Assembly: GCF_014649755.1 (NCBI RefSeq)
Contig: NZ_BMTQ01000001.1
Coordinates: 1 to 64,000, forward strand
Length of the DNA stretch: 64,000 nucleotides
Reading direction: 5' to 3'
Source of the DNA: Streptomyces litmocidini
GTDB taxonomy: Bacteria; Actinomycetota; Actinomycetes; Streptomycetales; Streptomycetaceae
This document shows, in pieces, positions 1 through 8,500 of the stretch (the stretch's first letter is position 1; every line of letters starts with the position of its first letter). The notes below the pieces were generated by a model. The model was not told where the DNA came from, did not search any database, and worked only from the letters and a program-made list of their open reading frames with translations. Both the position numbers and the translations under genes were made by a program.

Positions 1-210
1 GTCGACTACTTCGAGAACAGCGGCCTGCCGTTCGTCATCGCCCTCAACGGCTTCGACGGCAACCAGCCCTACCAGCCGGAGGAGGTCCGCGAGGCCCTCC
101 AGATCGGCCCCGACACCCCCATCATCACCACCGACGCCCGCCACCGCGCCGATGCCAAGAGCGCCCTCATCACCCTCGTCGAGCACGCCCTCATGGCCCG
201 CCTGCGGTAG
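1..210 (+). CDS. GTP-binding protein of a conservon, CvnD type (3' end only)
   Basis: This is the last 69 codons of a gene that begins left of the window, in frame from base 1 and ending with TAG at 208-210. The visible part contains PFVIALNGFDG, then a PEEVREAL stretch and a C-terminal helix ending LMARLR, as in the C-terminal third of the Ras-like GTPases (CvnD) that end Streptomyces conservons. In that family the GTPase works with a membrane sensor kinase-like protein, a roadblock protein and a DUF742 protein. The G1 to G3 motifs are outside the window, so nucleotide binding cannot be checked here. A strong terminator follows 11 bases after the stop, consistent with the last gene of an operon. 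Confidence 0.75.
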   Translation, partial: VDYFENSGLPFVIALNGFDGNQPYQPEEVREALQIGPDTPIITTDARHRADAKSALITLVEHALMARLR

Positions 211-221
211 CTGTCCCCGGC

Positions 222-276
222 GTTTCACGAGGAAGGCCGCGTTCCCCGCCCGGGAACGCGGCCTTCCTCGTGAAAC
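222..276 (+). terminator. Strong hairpin terminator after the conservon gene
   Basis: Two perfectly complementary 25-base arms (222-246 and 252-276) surround a 5-base loop. There is no T tract, which is common for Streptomyces terminators. It sits directly after the cvnD-like stop codon. Confidence 0.85.
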
Positions 277-390
277 CGCCTCCGCGCCCCGCCGCGTCCA
301 CCACGTCGACCGGGGGCGGGAGGCGCCCCGCACGCCCGAGTCCGCCCGGCCCCCGGACGGCCCCTGGCGCGCCGGGACTCCCCGGCCCCA

Positions 391-465
391 GGAGTCCGGG
401 GGGAAGCCGGAGTCCGGGGGAAGCCGAAGTCCGGGGGGAAGCCGGAGTCCGCGCGGAAGCCGGAG
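391..465. repeat. Degenerate tandem repeat, about 17-18 bp unit
   Basis: Four or so imperfect copies of a unit like GGAAGCCGGAGTCCGGGG follow each other. The surrounding bases 277-600 are extremely GC-rich and low in complexity. No reading frame there has a convincing start, Shine-Dalgarno sequence or domain, so apart from this repeat I see nothing definite between the terminator and about 600. Confidence 0.5.
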
Positions 466-601
466 GAGGGCCGACGCCCGGAGGCCAGGGGTTCCGACGG
501 CCGTTCCGGGCCCGACGGGACGCCCGCGCCCGGGACGCGACGCGAGCCCGGCCGGCGGCAGGAGGAGCCGGGGCGGACGGGGCGGTGGGCGCCTCGGCGG
601 G

Positions 602-1088
602 TGCGAAGGCGTCGGTGTCGGCGTCCGCCCCGCACGGCTCGGTACCGCGACCGGGCCCGCCTCCCGGGCCGGGCACGGCGGCCGGTCGGGTAAGCCCGCC
701 GGGGCCGGGGCGCCCGGCACGCCCCGCACGCCCCGCCCGTCCCGCACGCCCCGCCCGTCCCGCACGGCGAGCACGCCCCGCACCGCGAGCACGCCCCGCG
801 CCCCGGGAGCGTCGGCCGGTCCCGCCACCTCCGCGCCCCCGGCCGGTCCGGCTCCCTCCGGCGGTTCCGCCGGGGCGTCGGTTCCGCCTCCTCGGCCCGG
901 CACTCCCCCGACCGCGACGAACCCGTACAACGCCACGTCCTCGGACGACGAGCCCGCCACCCCCGCGACGAAGCCGCTCACCGGGGGGGGAGACCACGCT
1001 GGGCTGCGTGGCCGTGCTGATCCTGGTCGGCATCGTGGGCACCGTGATCTGGGGCGTCATCGCGCTGGTCCAGACGATCTGGCCGTAG
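602..1088 (+). pseudogene. Pro/Thr/Ala-rich protein with C-terminal membrane anchor, frame broken at a G8 tract
   Basis: From about 700 to 982 one plus-strand frame has good codon bias and reads as a low-complexity Pro/Arg/Thr then Pro/Ser/Gly protein ending TSSDDEPATPATKPLTGG. At a run of eight G (983-990) the frame is lost. Continuing in the next frame gives GETTLGCVAVLILV and a hydrophobic helix ending VQTIWP, then TAG at 1086-1088. Seven G would join the two parts into one protein with a C-terminal transmembrane segment. Either a real +1 frameshift or a homopolymer read error explains this. The start is unresolved (a second frame is equally open near 600-700), so the left boundary is arbitrary. 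Function unknown. Confidence 0.4.
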
Positions 1089-1101
1089 GCCGCCGTCCGG
1101 A

Positions 1102-1152
1102 CGTGACGGAGGGCCGGAACCCGATGACACCGGGTTCCGGCCCTCCGTCACG
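1102..1152. terminator. Bidirectional hairpin between convergent genes
   Basis: A perfect 22-bp stem (1102-1123 with 1131-1152) with a 7-base loop lies between the frameshifted plus-strand gene and the convergent accE. It can serve both strands. Confidence 0.85.
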
Positions 1153-1167
1153 CGGACTGCCGCGGGA

Positions 1168-1362
1168 TCAGCGCCAGCTGTGCGGCGCGCGGAAGCCGTG
1201 TTCGCGCTCCAGGCGGCGCCAGCCGGCCTGGGTGCGGCCGCGGTGGGTCTCCTCGGCGGGCTGGGAGGCGGCGCGGGCGAGCAGCACGGCCGTGATGGCG
1301 GCGAGCTCCTCGGGGTCGGCGGTGCCCTTCTCGACGCGGAGAAGGTTGGCGGGCGTGGTCAC
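1168..1362 (-). CDS. accE: Acyl-CoA carboxylase epsilon subunit
   Basis: A 64-residue basic protein starting MTTPANLLRVEKG and ending REHGFRAPHSWR. Small epsilon subunits encoded directly after the carboxyltransferase beta gene are characteristic of actinobacterial acyl-CoA carboxylases; they bind the AccA-AccB complex and raise its activity. The GTG at 1360-1362 is chosen because a GAGGAG Shine-Dalgarno lies about 8 bases upstream, inside the 14-base gap after accB. The features that fit are the size, the PEELAAITAVLLAR helix and the tight linkage to accB. Confidence 0.85.
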   Translation of the reverse strand: MTTPANLLRVEKGTADPEELAAITAVLLARAASQPAEETHRGRTQAGWRRLEREHGFRAPHSWR

Positions 1363-1376
1363 GTGGATGACTCCTC

Positions 1377-2960
1377 TTACTGAGGCGGGTTGCCGTGCTT
1401 GCGGGACGGCAGGTCGGCGTGCTTGGTGCGGAGCATCGCGAGGGACCTGATGAGCACCTGGCGGGTGTCGGCGGGGTCGATGACGTCGTCGACCAGGCCG
1501 CGCTCCGCCGCGTAGTAGGGGTGCATCAGCTCGGCCTTGTACTCCTTGACCATGCGGGCCCGCATGGCGTCGGGGTCCTCGGCCTCCGCGATCTGCTTGC
1601 GGAAGATGACGTTGGCGGCGCCCTCGGCGCCCATGACCGCGATTTCGTTGGTGGGCCAGGCGTACGTCAGGTCGGCGCCGATGGACTGGGAGTCCATCAC
1701 GATGTAGGCGCCGCCGTAGGCCTTGCGCAGGATCAGGGAGATCCGGGGCACGGTCGCGTTGCAGTACGCGTACAGCAGCTTCGCGCCGTGCCTGATGATT
1801 CCACCGTGCTCCTGGTCGACGCCGGGCAGGAAGCCGGGTACGTCCAGAAGGGTGACGATCGGGATGTTGAAGGCGTCGCACATCTGGACGAAGCGCGCGG
1901 CCTTCTCGGAGGCCTCGATGTCGAGGACGCCGGCCAGCGACTGGGGCTGGTTGGCGACGATGCCGACGACCTGGCCGTCGAGGCGGGCGAGCGCGCAGAT
2001 GATGTTGCGGGCCCAGCGCTCGTGGACCTCCAGGTAGTCGCCGTCGTCGACGAGCTCCTCGATCACCTTGTGCATGTCGTACGGGCGGTTGCCGTCGGCG
2101 GGCACCAGGTCGAGTAGCACGTCCGAGCGGCGGTCGGCCGGGTCCTCGGAGGGGACGGTCGGCGGGTTCTCGCGGTTGTTCTGCGGGAGCATCGACAGGA
2201 GGTAGCGGACCTCGGCGATGCAGGTCTCCTCGTCGTCGTACGCGAAGTGCGCGACGCCGGAGGTCTCGGCGTGGACGTCGGCGCCGCCGAGGCCGTTCTG
2301 GGTGATCTCCTCGCCGGTGACCGCCTTGACGACGTCCGGGCCGGTGATGAACATCTGCGAGGTCTCGCGGACCATGAAGACGAAGTCGGTCAGCGCGGGG
2401 CTGTAGGCGGCGCCGCCGGCGCACGGGCCGAGCATCACCGAGATCTGCGGGATGACGCCCGAGGCCCTGGTGTTGCGCTGGAAGATGCCGCCGTATCCGG
2501 CGAGGGCGGAGACGCCCTCCTGGATCCGGGCGCCGGCGCCGTCGTTCAGGGAGACCAGCGGGGCACCGGCCGCGATGGCCATGTCCATGATCTTGTGGAT
2601 CTTGGTGGCGTGGGCCTCGCCCAGCGCGCCGCCGAAGATCCGGAAGTCGTGCGCGTAGACGAAGACCGTGCGGCCCTCCACCGTGCCCCAGCCGGTGATG
2701 ACACCGTCGGTGTACGGCTTCTTCGCCTCCAGGCCGAAGCCCTGCGCGCGGTGCCGGCGCAGCTGCTCGACCTCGTTGAAGGAACCAGGGTCGAGCAGCA
2801 GCTCGATGCGCTCACGCGCCGTCAGCTTGCCCTTGGCGTGCTGGGCCTCGGTGGCGCGCTCACTCGGGCCACGCAGCGCCTGCTCGCGCAGGACGTGCAG
2901 CTCGGCCACTCGGCCACGGGCGTCAGCGGGCTCGCTCGGGATCTGGTCCACAACGGTCAT
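1377..2960 (-). CDS. accB: Acetyl/propionyl-CoA carboxylase carboxyltransferase beta subunit
   Basis: A 527-residue carboxyltransferase that moves CO2 from carboxybiotin on the alpha subunit to acetyl- or propionyl-CoA, feeding fatty acid and polyketide synthesis in the cytoplasm. Both crotonase-fold halves are intact, with glycine-rich oxyanion regions (GARIQEGV, GPCAGGAAYSPA; then GFLPGVDQEHGGIIRHGAKLLYA). In the motif KAYGGAYIVMDS the key specificity residue is Ile420. In S. coelicolor, Ile at this place marks AccB (acetyl and propionyl), while Asp marks PccB (propionyl only), so the AccB assignment is favoured. It heads a two-gene operon with accE and has a leaderless-type promoter. Confidence 0.93.
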   Translation of the reverse strand: MTVVDQIPSEPADARGRVAELHVLREQALRGPSERATEAQHAKGKLTARERIELLLDPGSFNEVEQLRRHRAQGFGLEAKKPYTDGVITGWGTVEGRTVFVYAHDFRIFGGALGEAHATKIHKIMDMAIAAGAPLVSLNDGAGARIQEGVSALAGYGGIFQRNTRASGVIPQISVMLGPCAGGAAYSPALTDFVFMVRETSQMFITGPDVVKAVTGEEITQNGLGGADVHAETSGVAHFAYDDEETCIAEVRYLLSMLPQNNRENPPTVPSEDPADRRSDVLLDLVPADGNRPYDMHKVIEELVDDGDYLEVHERWARNIICALARLDGQVVGIVANQPQSLAGVLDIEASEKAARFVQMCDAFNIPIVTLLDVPGFLPGVDQEHGGIIRHGAKLLYAYCNATVPRISLILRKAYGGAYIVMDSQSIGADLTYAWPTNEIAVMGAEGAANVIFRKQIAEAEDPDAMRARMVKEYKAELMHPYYAAERGLVDDVIDPADTRQVLIRSLAMLRTKHADLPSRKHGNPPQ

Positions 2961-2966
2961 GTACCG

Positions 2967-2972
2967 ACCCTA
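2967..2972 (-). promoter_or_regulatory. -10 box TAGGGT for accB, leaderless geometry
   Basis: Read on the minus strand, TAGGGT is followed by 6 bases and then the accB ATG. That spacing puts transcription start at or next to the start codon. No clear Shine-Dalgarno is present. The rest of 2961-3113 holds nothing else I can define. Confidence 0.5.
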
Positions 2973-3113
2973 CGAAGTCATGCAAGAAAACCCCGCCGTC
3001 GACTCCGTACAGTCTCGCGTGTCGAATCCTGGTGGGGCTGGACAGAACCCGGTCGCGTCCAGCCCGAGTCAACAGCCAGGAACCCCTTGTGTTTGTAGGG
3101 TTCCGACATAGAC

Positions 3114-5444
3114 CTAGAGCAGAACCTCGCAACCATGGGTCGCACCCCCGGTACCGGGGGTGATCCGCAGCCGCAGCGAGGACCCGGTGGCGAGGACCTC
3201 CACCGAGGGGTCGTGGCGGACCACCCGGCGGACCGGACGGTTCCACACCAGCTCCAGCGGCTGCCCGGTGCGCGGCGGCTCGGAGACCCTCAGGTCCAGG
3301 ACGGAGCGGCGGCGCCGGACGAGGACGCTCGCGGGCGCGGTGACCGTGAGCGGTCCCACCGTACCGGCCTGCCAGAGGTTCGCGGCGGTCAGTCCGAGCG
3401 ACGGGACGGCGATCGCCTGCCGCTCGGCGGTGTTGTCGAGAACGTGCAGCCAGTCGGGGTCGGCGGCGCGGGCGGCGAGCGTACGCGGGGAGGCGCCCGG
3501 CATCAGGAGGTAGGCGTACGAGGCGGCGACCGGGTCGGTGCCGTGGTCCAGCCAGAGGGTCTGGTAGCGGCGGGTCCGGCGCTCGGTGGAACTGGTGGTG
3601 TTGATGTCGCTCCAGGCGCCGGTCCGGTCCTCGCGCAGGGTTCGGAGGTTCCCGGCCCCCTGCGGGAAGACCCAGCCGCCGTGCCCCTCCAGGTGCGCCC
3701 AGCCGTCGCCGGTGGTGAGGGCCTGGGTGCCGGACTCCCCCAGGAGGCGGTTGTCGACGACCGTCTCGACGGGCACGCCGTCGGTCGCGGTGATCCCGGC
3801 GCCCAGGCAGATGACCGCGTCCGCCGCGCAGAACCAGGACTTGCGGGCCTCCAGGGTGGAGCCGAGGCCCTTGAGGTGCTGGCCGACGGCCGCGTACTCG
3901 CCGTCGGTGGTCCCGCCGACCCAGCGGACGGCCGGCCGGGGCGCGCCCCACTCGCCGCCCGCCCGGTCGGCGAGCCGCTTGGTGGAGACGGTGGTGCCGG
4001 GGAGCCGGTACGGGTCGACGGTGGGCCAGAACCAGTCGGTGTACTGGTCGCCGAGGTCCGGGGTCCACCAGGAGAGCATCCCGGCGCCGGTGTGCCAGCC
4101 GCGCGGGTTCTCGCCGTTCCCGCACTCGTAGTGCGTGATCCGGTTCGAGGCCATGGAGAGGTTGGCGGCCCAGCCGGGGCGGCGGTGGACGGCCCGGTCC
4201 ATGGCGGGGAACAGCCGGTGGCCGGTGGGCTCGGGGGCGGCCGGTACGGGCGACGCGGCCACGGCGTGCAGCCGGGCCAGGTCGGCGACGCCGAACTGGC
4301 GGGCGGCGAGGATCGGGGAGACGGTGTCGCGCTCGATCCACCCCTTCACGCGCGCGTGCCACCGGTCCCGCTCGGCCGGCGACGCCCCGCCCGCGAGGAG
4401 GGCGATGGCCGCGATGACGCCCTGGCCGTGGAAGTGGTCGGACCGCATGATCCGCCGGTCGTCGTTCTTGAGGTAGCCGCGGCTGATCGCGCGCCCGTTG
4501 ACGCTGTCCATCATCAGGCCGTCGTGGATGAAGGGGGCGTAGGCCTTCTCGACGCTGTCGAGGACGATCTGCCGGTTCGGGTCGGTGACGGCCCAGGTGG
4601 ACCCGGCGAGGAGGGTGAAGAGCCGGCCGAGGCCGTCGAGCATGACCTGCCCGTAGGTGCCGGAGTAGGCGACCCAGGTGTGCTGGACGAAGGAGCCGTC
4701 GGCGTAGAGGCCGTCGCCCTGGGTGACGTACGGGAAGACGGGCGAGAGGGCGTCGCGGGCGAGGGCGATCTTGGCGGGGTTCGCGCCGAGGACCCCGCGC
4801 AGGGCGACGGAGCGGCAGAGGTCGACGCGGTTGGCGCCGGTGGAGGTGCCGGAGTAGTTCAGGAGGACCGAGTCGGGCACGAAGTGGTCGACGGCGGCGC
4901 AGGCGGCGGCGACGCGTTCGGCGCCGAGGCGGGAGTGGAGCGCGGCCACGATGTCCATGAGGAGGCGGGGGCTGCCTATCTGCCACTCCCACCAGTTGCC
5001 GTAGCGGGGGGCGCCCGCCCGGTAGACGGTGGCGGAGAGGTGGTCGAGGCCGCGCAGCACGTCGGCGAGCAGGCCCTCGTCGCCGGTGAGGCCGGTGCCG
5101 GGCTGGACGTACGCCTGGGTCATGGTCCACAGGCGGCCGTAGCTCTGGGAGATGCCGGCCGGCGGGTCGAAGGGGGCGTCGGGCCAGAGGGAGGCGGTGG
5201 TGGCGGCCATGCTCGCGCGGAAGGCACGCGCGAGCGTGCCCGTCTCGGCGAGCCGGCCGGCGTAGGGCTCGGCCCCGGCGTCGAAGCCGGAGCCGAGCTG
5301 GAGGTCGAGCCAGCGGAGCCGCAGCGCCTCGAACTCGTCGGCCGGGTCGGCCGCACGGGCGGCGGGGAGCGGGAGCGCGAGGGCCGCGGCGGTGGCGCCG
5401 GCCGTGCTCAGGAAGGTGCGGCGGGACCAGAGGGGCAGGGACAC
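3114..5444 (-). CDS. Secreted polysaccharide lyase family 8 (hyaluronate/chondroitin/xanthan lyase type)
   Basis: A 776-residue protein starting at a GTG with a GGGAGG Shine-Dalgarno; the N-terminus SRRTFLSTAG followed by a hydrophobic stretch and ARAAD is a Tat signal peptide. PL8 enzymes cleave uronic-acid-containing glycans by beta-elimination outside the cell. The three catalytic residues of the family are visible with the right spacing: Asn205 (TGANRVDL), His255 and Tyr264 (HTWVAYSGTY), plus the aromatic patch NWWEWQIG. The alpha/alpha toroid is followed by the beta-sandwich region (ENPRGWHTGAGMLSWW). The exact substrate cannot be read from sequence. A palindromic operator lies about 80 bases upstream. 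The next gene upstream, on the same strand, is another secreted glycan-active enzyme. Confidence 0.9.
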   Translation of the reverse strand: MSLPLWSRRTFLSTAGATAAALALPLPAARAADPADEFEALRLRWLDLQLGSGFDAGAEPYAGRLAETGTLARAFRASMAATTASLWPDAPFDPPAGISQSYGRLWTMTQAYVQPGTGLTGDEGLLADVLRGLDHLSATVYRAGAPRYGNWWEWQIGSPRLLMDIVAALHSRLGAERVAAACAAVDHFVPDSVLLNYSGTSTGANRVDLCRSVALRGVLGANPAKIALARDALSPVFPYVTQGDGLYADGSFVQHTWVAYSGTYGQVMLDGLGRLFTLLAGSTWAVTDPNRQIVLDSVEKAYAPFIHDGLMMDSVNGRAISRGYLKNDDRRIMRSDHFHGQGVIAAIALLAGGASPAERDRWHARVKGWIERDTVSPILAARQFGVADLARLHAVAASPVPAAPEPTGHRLFPAMDRAVHRRPGWAANLSMASNRITHYECGNGENPRGWHTGAGMLSWWTPDLGDQYTDWFWPTVDPYRLPGTTVSTKRLADRAGGEWGAPRPAVRWVGGTTDGEYAAVGQHLKGLGSTLEARKSWFCAADAVICLGAGITATDGVPVETVVDNRLLGESGTQALTTGDGWAHLEGHGGWVFPQGAGNLRTLREDRTGAWSDINTTSSTERRTRRYQTLWLDHGTDPVAASYAYLLMPGASPRTLAARAADPDWLHVLDNTAERQAIAVPSLGLTAANLWQAGTVGPLTVTAPASVLVRRRRSVLDLRVSEPPRTGQPLELVWNRPVRRVVRHDPSVEVLATGSSLRLRITPGTGGATHGCEVLL

Positions 5445-5523
5445 GGGAGCCTCCCGGGGGAAGTGGTGGAGACCGGTCGGCGCCCGGTGTAACACCCTGT
5501 TTCCGACGCAATCAATGAGCACG

Positions 5524-5535
5524 GCAAGCGCTTGC
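5524..5535. promoter_or_regulatory. LacI-like palindromic operator upstream of the lyase gene
   Basis: GCAAGCGCTTGC is a perfect 12-bp palindrome with the central CG typical of LacI/GalR family operators. It is about 80 bases upstream of the PL8 start and next to the 3' end of the GH101 gene, so sugar-responsive repression of the lyase is likely. Confidence 0.5.
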
Positions 5536-5550
5536 TGCCCCTATGGGGCG

Positions 5551-8500
5551 TCAGCTCCCGCAGTGGAAGCGGGCGCTCCCCCAGTCCGCGTGGTCGTTGC
5601 CGTTCCCGTCGTCGCCGTCGCCGGCCACCAGGTCGACGTAGGAGGCGCCGGTGACGTCGGCGGTGAGCGACCAGGCCGGGTCGGCGGCCCTGAGGACCGG
5701 GGACCCGGCCTTCTCCGTACCGTCCGCGAGCACGCTGAACCGGACGCTGCCGCGGGTGGTCTGGACGTCGTCCACCCCGACCTCGGCGGTGAACGAGGTG
5801 CACCGGCCGCCGAGGTAGTAGCGGACCTTCGCCGGGGCGTGGGTGCCCAGGCCCTTGGCGTACGTCACTCCGCCGATCCGCAGCGGGGAGCCGTCGCCGG
5901 CGCCGGTCTCGCCGTTGGAGAGGTCCCGCTCGACGGGTCCCCAGCCGTTGGCGGCCGAGGTCCAGTCGAGGTCGCTCGCCCAGCTGTCGGCGGTGGGCGG
6001 CGGGGGCAGGGTGCGGACGGTGGTGGCGGCGGCGAGCTTCCGGGGCTGCCCGTCCAGGCCGTACGCGACGGAGGCGCCCAGCGAGTAGGGCTGGTGGGCC
6101 GCGTCCACCGGCGGGGTCACCTGCCAGGTGGCGGTGGTCCGCTCGCCCGGGGCGACCGTGCCGAGGGCGACGGGCGCGGCGGGTTCGGCGGTCCAGCCCT
6201 CGGGGAGGGTCAGGACGGCCTGGGCGCCGGTGGCGTCGGAGGCCTCGTCGTTGGCGAAGGTGGCCGTGACCCGGTTCGGCCGGCCGGGCTCCAGCGTCTC
6301 GGGCGCGGTGACGGTGAGCGTGCCGCAGGCGGCGCGCTCGGCGGCCGGGCCGAGGTCGGTGACGGTGAAGCCGTCGAGGACGAAGTCGGCGCCGTCGGGG
6401 GCGTCCCCGCGCTTGCGCAGCCCGGTCCAGGTGTCGCCGCAGCCGGCGGTGACGGTCTCGGCGAAGTGCCCGGTGGTCCTCTGCTGTCCGAGGGGTGTGC
6501 GGCGGGTCTCCACCGGGGTGCCGTTCACGCGGTCGTAGCCGGTGACCCACTCGTACGCGCCCGCGTGGCTGGACTGGTAGTCGTACTCCACGCGGTAGTC
6601 GTGGCCGTCCTTCATGGGGACGGTCCAGGGCGCGGTCCGGTAGACGAGTCCGCTGTTCTCGTCGTGGGACTTGAGGCTCTCGGCTCCGCCGACGACGTCG
6701 TCGATCGCCTTTCCGTTCCAGCCGGCCCGGGTGTACGGGGCGTGCAGCTGGGCGATGTGGGTGCGGGGGTCGGTCGTGCCGCCGGCGTCGCCCTTGAGGA
6801 AGGGGCCCCAGCCCTGGTCGACGGCTTCGAAGTCCTCGTACGCGACCGTGCCCGCCTTCGTCGCCGGGGCGTTGGCGACGATCCGCACGTCGTCGATCCG
6901 GACGGTCGCCGCGCTGCCGCTCGCGGCCTGGACGCGCAGCGGGGTGGAGCCGTCGGCGGGGGCGGTGAAGGTGACCTTGGCGCGCTGGAAGCGGGTGCCG
7001 TTCCAGTCGGAGGCGGCGACCCGGTCCTCCAGGGCGGAGCGTTCGACGGTGACCGCCCGGCCGCCGACGGACAGGGTGGTGGGGCGGGTCTTCCCGGGCT
7101 CGACCTCGATGAGGGCGGAGGCGGTGTACCGCTCGCCGGGGGTGAGGCCGGTGATCTGCTGGCGGACCGAGGCGGTGGCGGTGCCGCTCAACTCGGCGCT
7201 GTTGCGGCCCCGGTCGTCGGTGTCGCGGGCGACGGTGCCGGTCTTGGTCCAGGCGCCGAGCCCGGCGTCGTTGAATCCGGGGTCCTTCACCGGGGTGCCC
7301 TGACCCCACTGCGGGGCGGCCTGGGCGGGGGCGGCGGCGGGGTAGAGGACGTAGGGCTGTCCGGCGGTGGCGTCGAGGGTGATCCGTCCGCCGGAGGGGC
7401 GCACGGTGGCGGTCCTCACGCGCCCGTTGTCGGTGAGCTCGTACACGGTGTACGCGCGCGTGCCGCCGGGGACGGCCCAGCTGGTCGTCCCTCCGGCCCT
7501 GTTGTAGTGGTAGAGCTTCTTGCCGCCGTCCCAGGGGAGCAGGTAGCTCTCGCCGTCGAGGACCTTGCGGCCGTTCTCGTAGAAGGTGCGGCGGCCGTTC
7601 TCGACGGTGCCGCGGACTCCTCCGGTGAAGGTGATGTCGTCGCCGTTCCAGCGGGTGATCTTCTGGTGCTGGAGGTACTTGGCGGGCAGGTTCCGCTGCC
7701 AGACGTTGGCGGAGAAGGCGTTCCAGTCGGTCTCGCCGGTCCAGCCCTCGAAGTCGACGAGGGCGGTCTGGCCGAGGACGGGGTGGTTGTTCCAGACGTC
7801 CTTCTCGCCGTTGCGGATGAAGCGGATGATCTGCGAGTTGAGGCCCTTGTTGGTGGCGCCGCCGTAGTCGAGGTCGTTGGCCCAGTGGGACCAGAGGGAG
7901 GCCCGCTCGAACTTCTCGGACCACTCGGTGGCGACGTTCCAGCCCTGCGCCCGGACGGCCTGCATCGTCTTGTCGGCGATCCAGCCGTGCGTGTAGTAGA
8001 CGTCGATGTAGAGCATCGACAGGTTGGGGTCGGTCTCGTCGCGGAGCTGCTGGAAGCGGCGGGCGAGGTCGCCGCTGTTCACGTCCCGGCGCTGGTCGAT
8101 GTAGTAGCTCTGGTTGAGCCAGTTCCAGCCGGGCTTCGTCCTGTCGACGAGGGTCTCGTCGAAGTGGTGGGCCTCGGGGTACGCCTCGGTGGCGTTGACG
8201 TGGACGCCGAAGCCGGCTCCCCACTTCTTGCCCTCGCGCAGGAGGGTGTTGAGGTCGGCGAGGCCGCCGGCCCGCTTGTTGTAGTTGCCGCCGTAGTCGG
8301 GGTGGGCGGAGTCGTGGCCCTCGGAGCCGTACCCCTTGAGCAGCGCGAACTGGCCGAGTCCGTCGGTGGAGAGCGAGATCCGCTTGACGTCGTCGAGGGT
8401 GCGCAGGAAGGGGTGGGTGGCCTGGGAGGCGAAGTTGAAGGGGATGTGGGCGACGACCCGGTCCGGCGTCCGGTCGCTGCCGGGGGCCTTGACGCCGATC

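Noticed and set aside
391..465. CRISPR-like repeat array
   Set aside because: Units are degenerate tandem copies with no spacers and no cas genes; simple low-complexity expansion.
2923..5511. Alternative minus frame of 862 codons over the lyase
   Set aside because: Arg/Pro-rich shadow of the PL8 gene; the PL8 frame has the catalytic residues.
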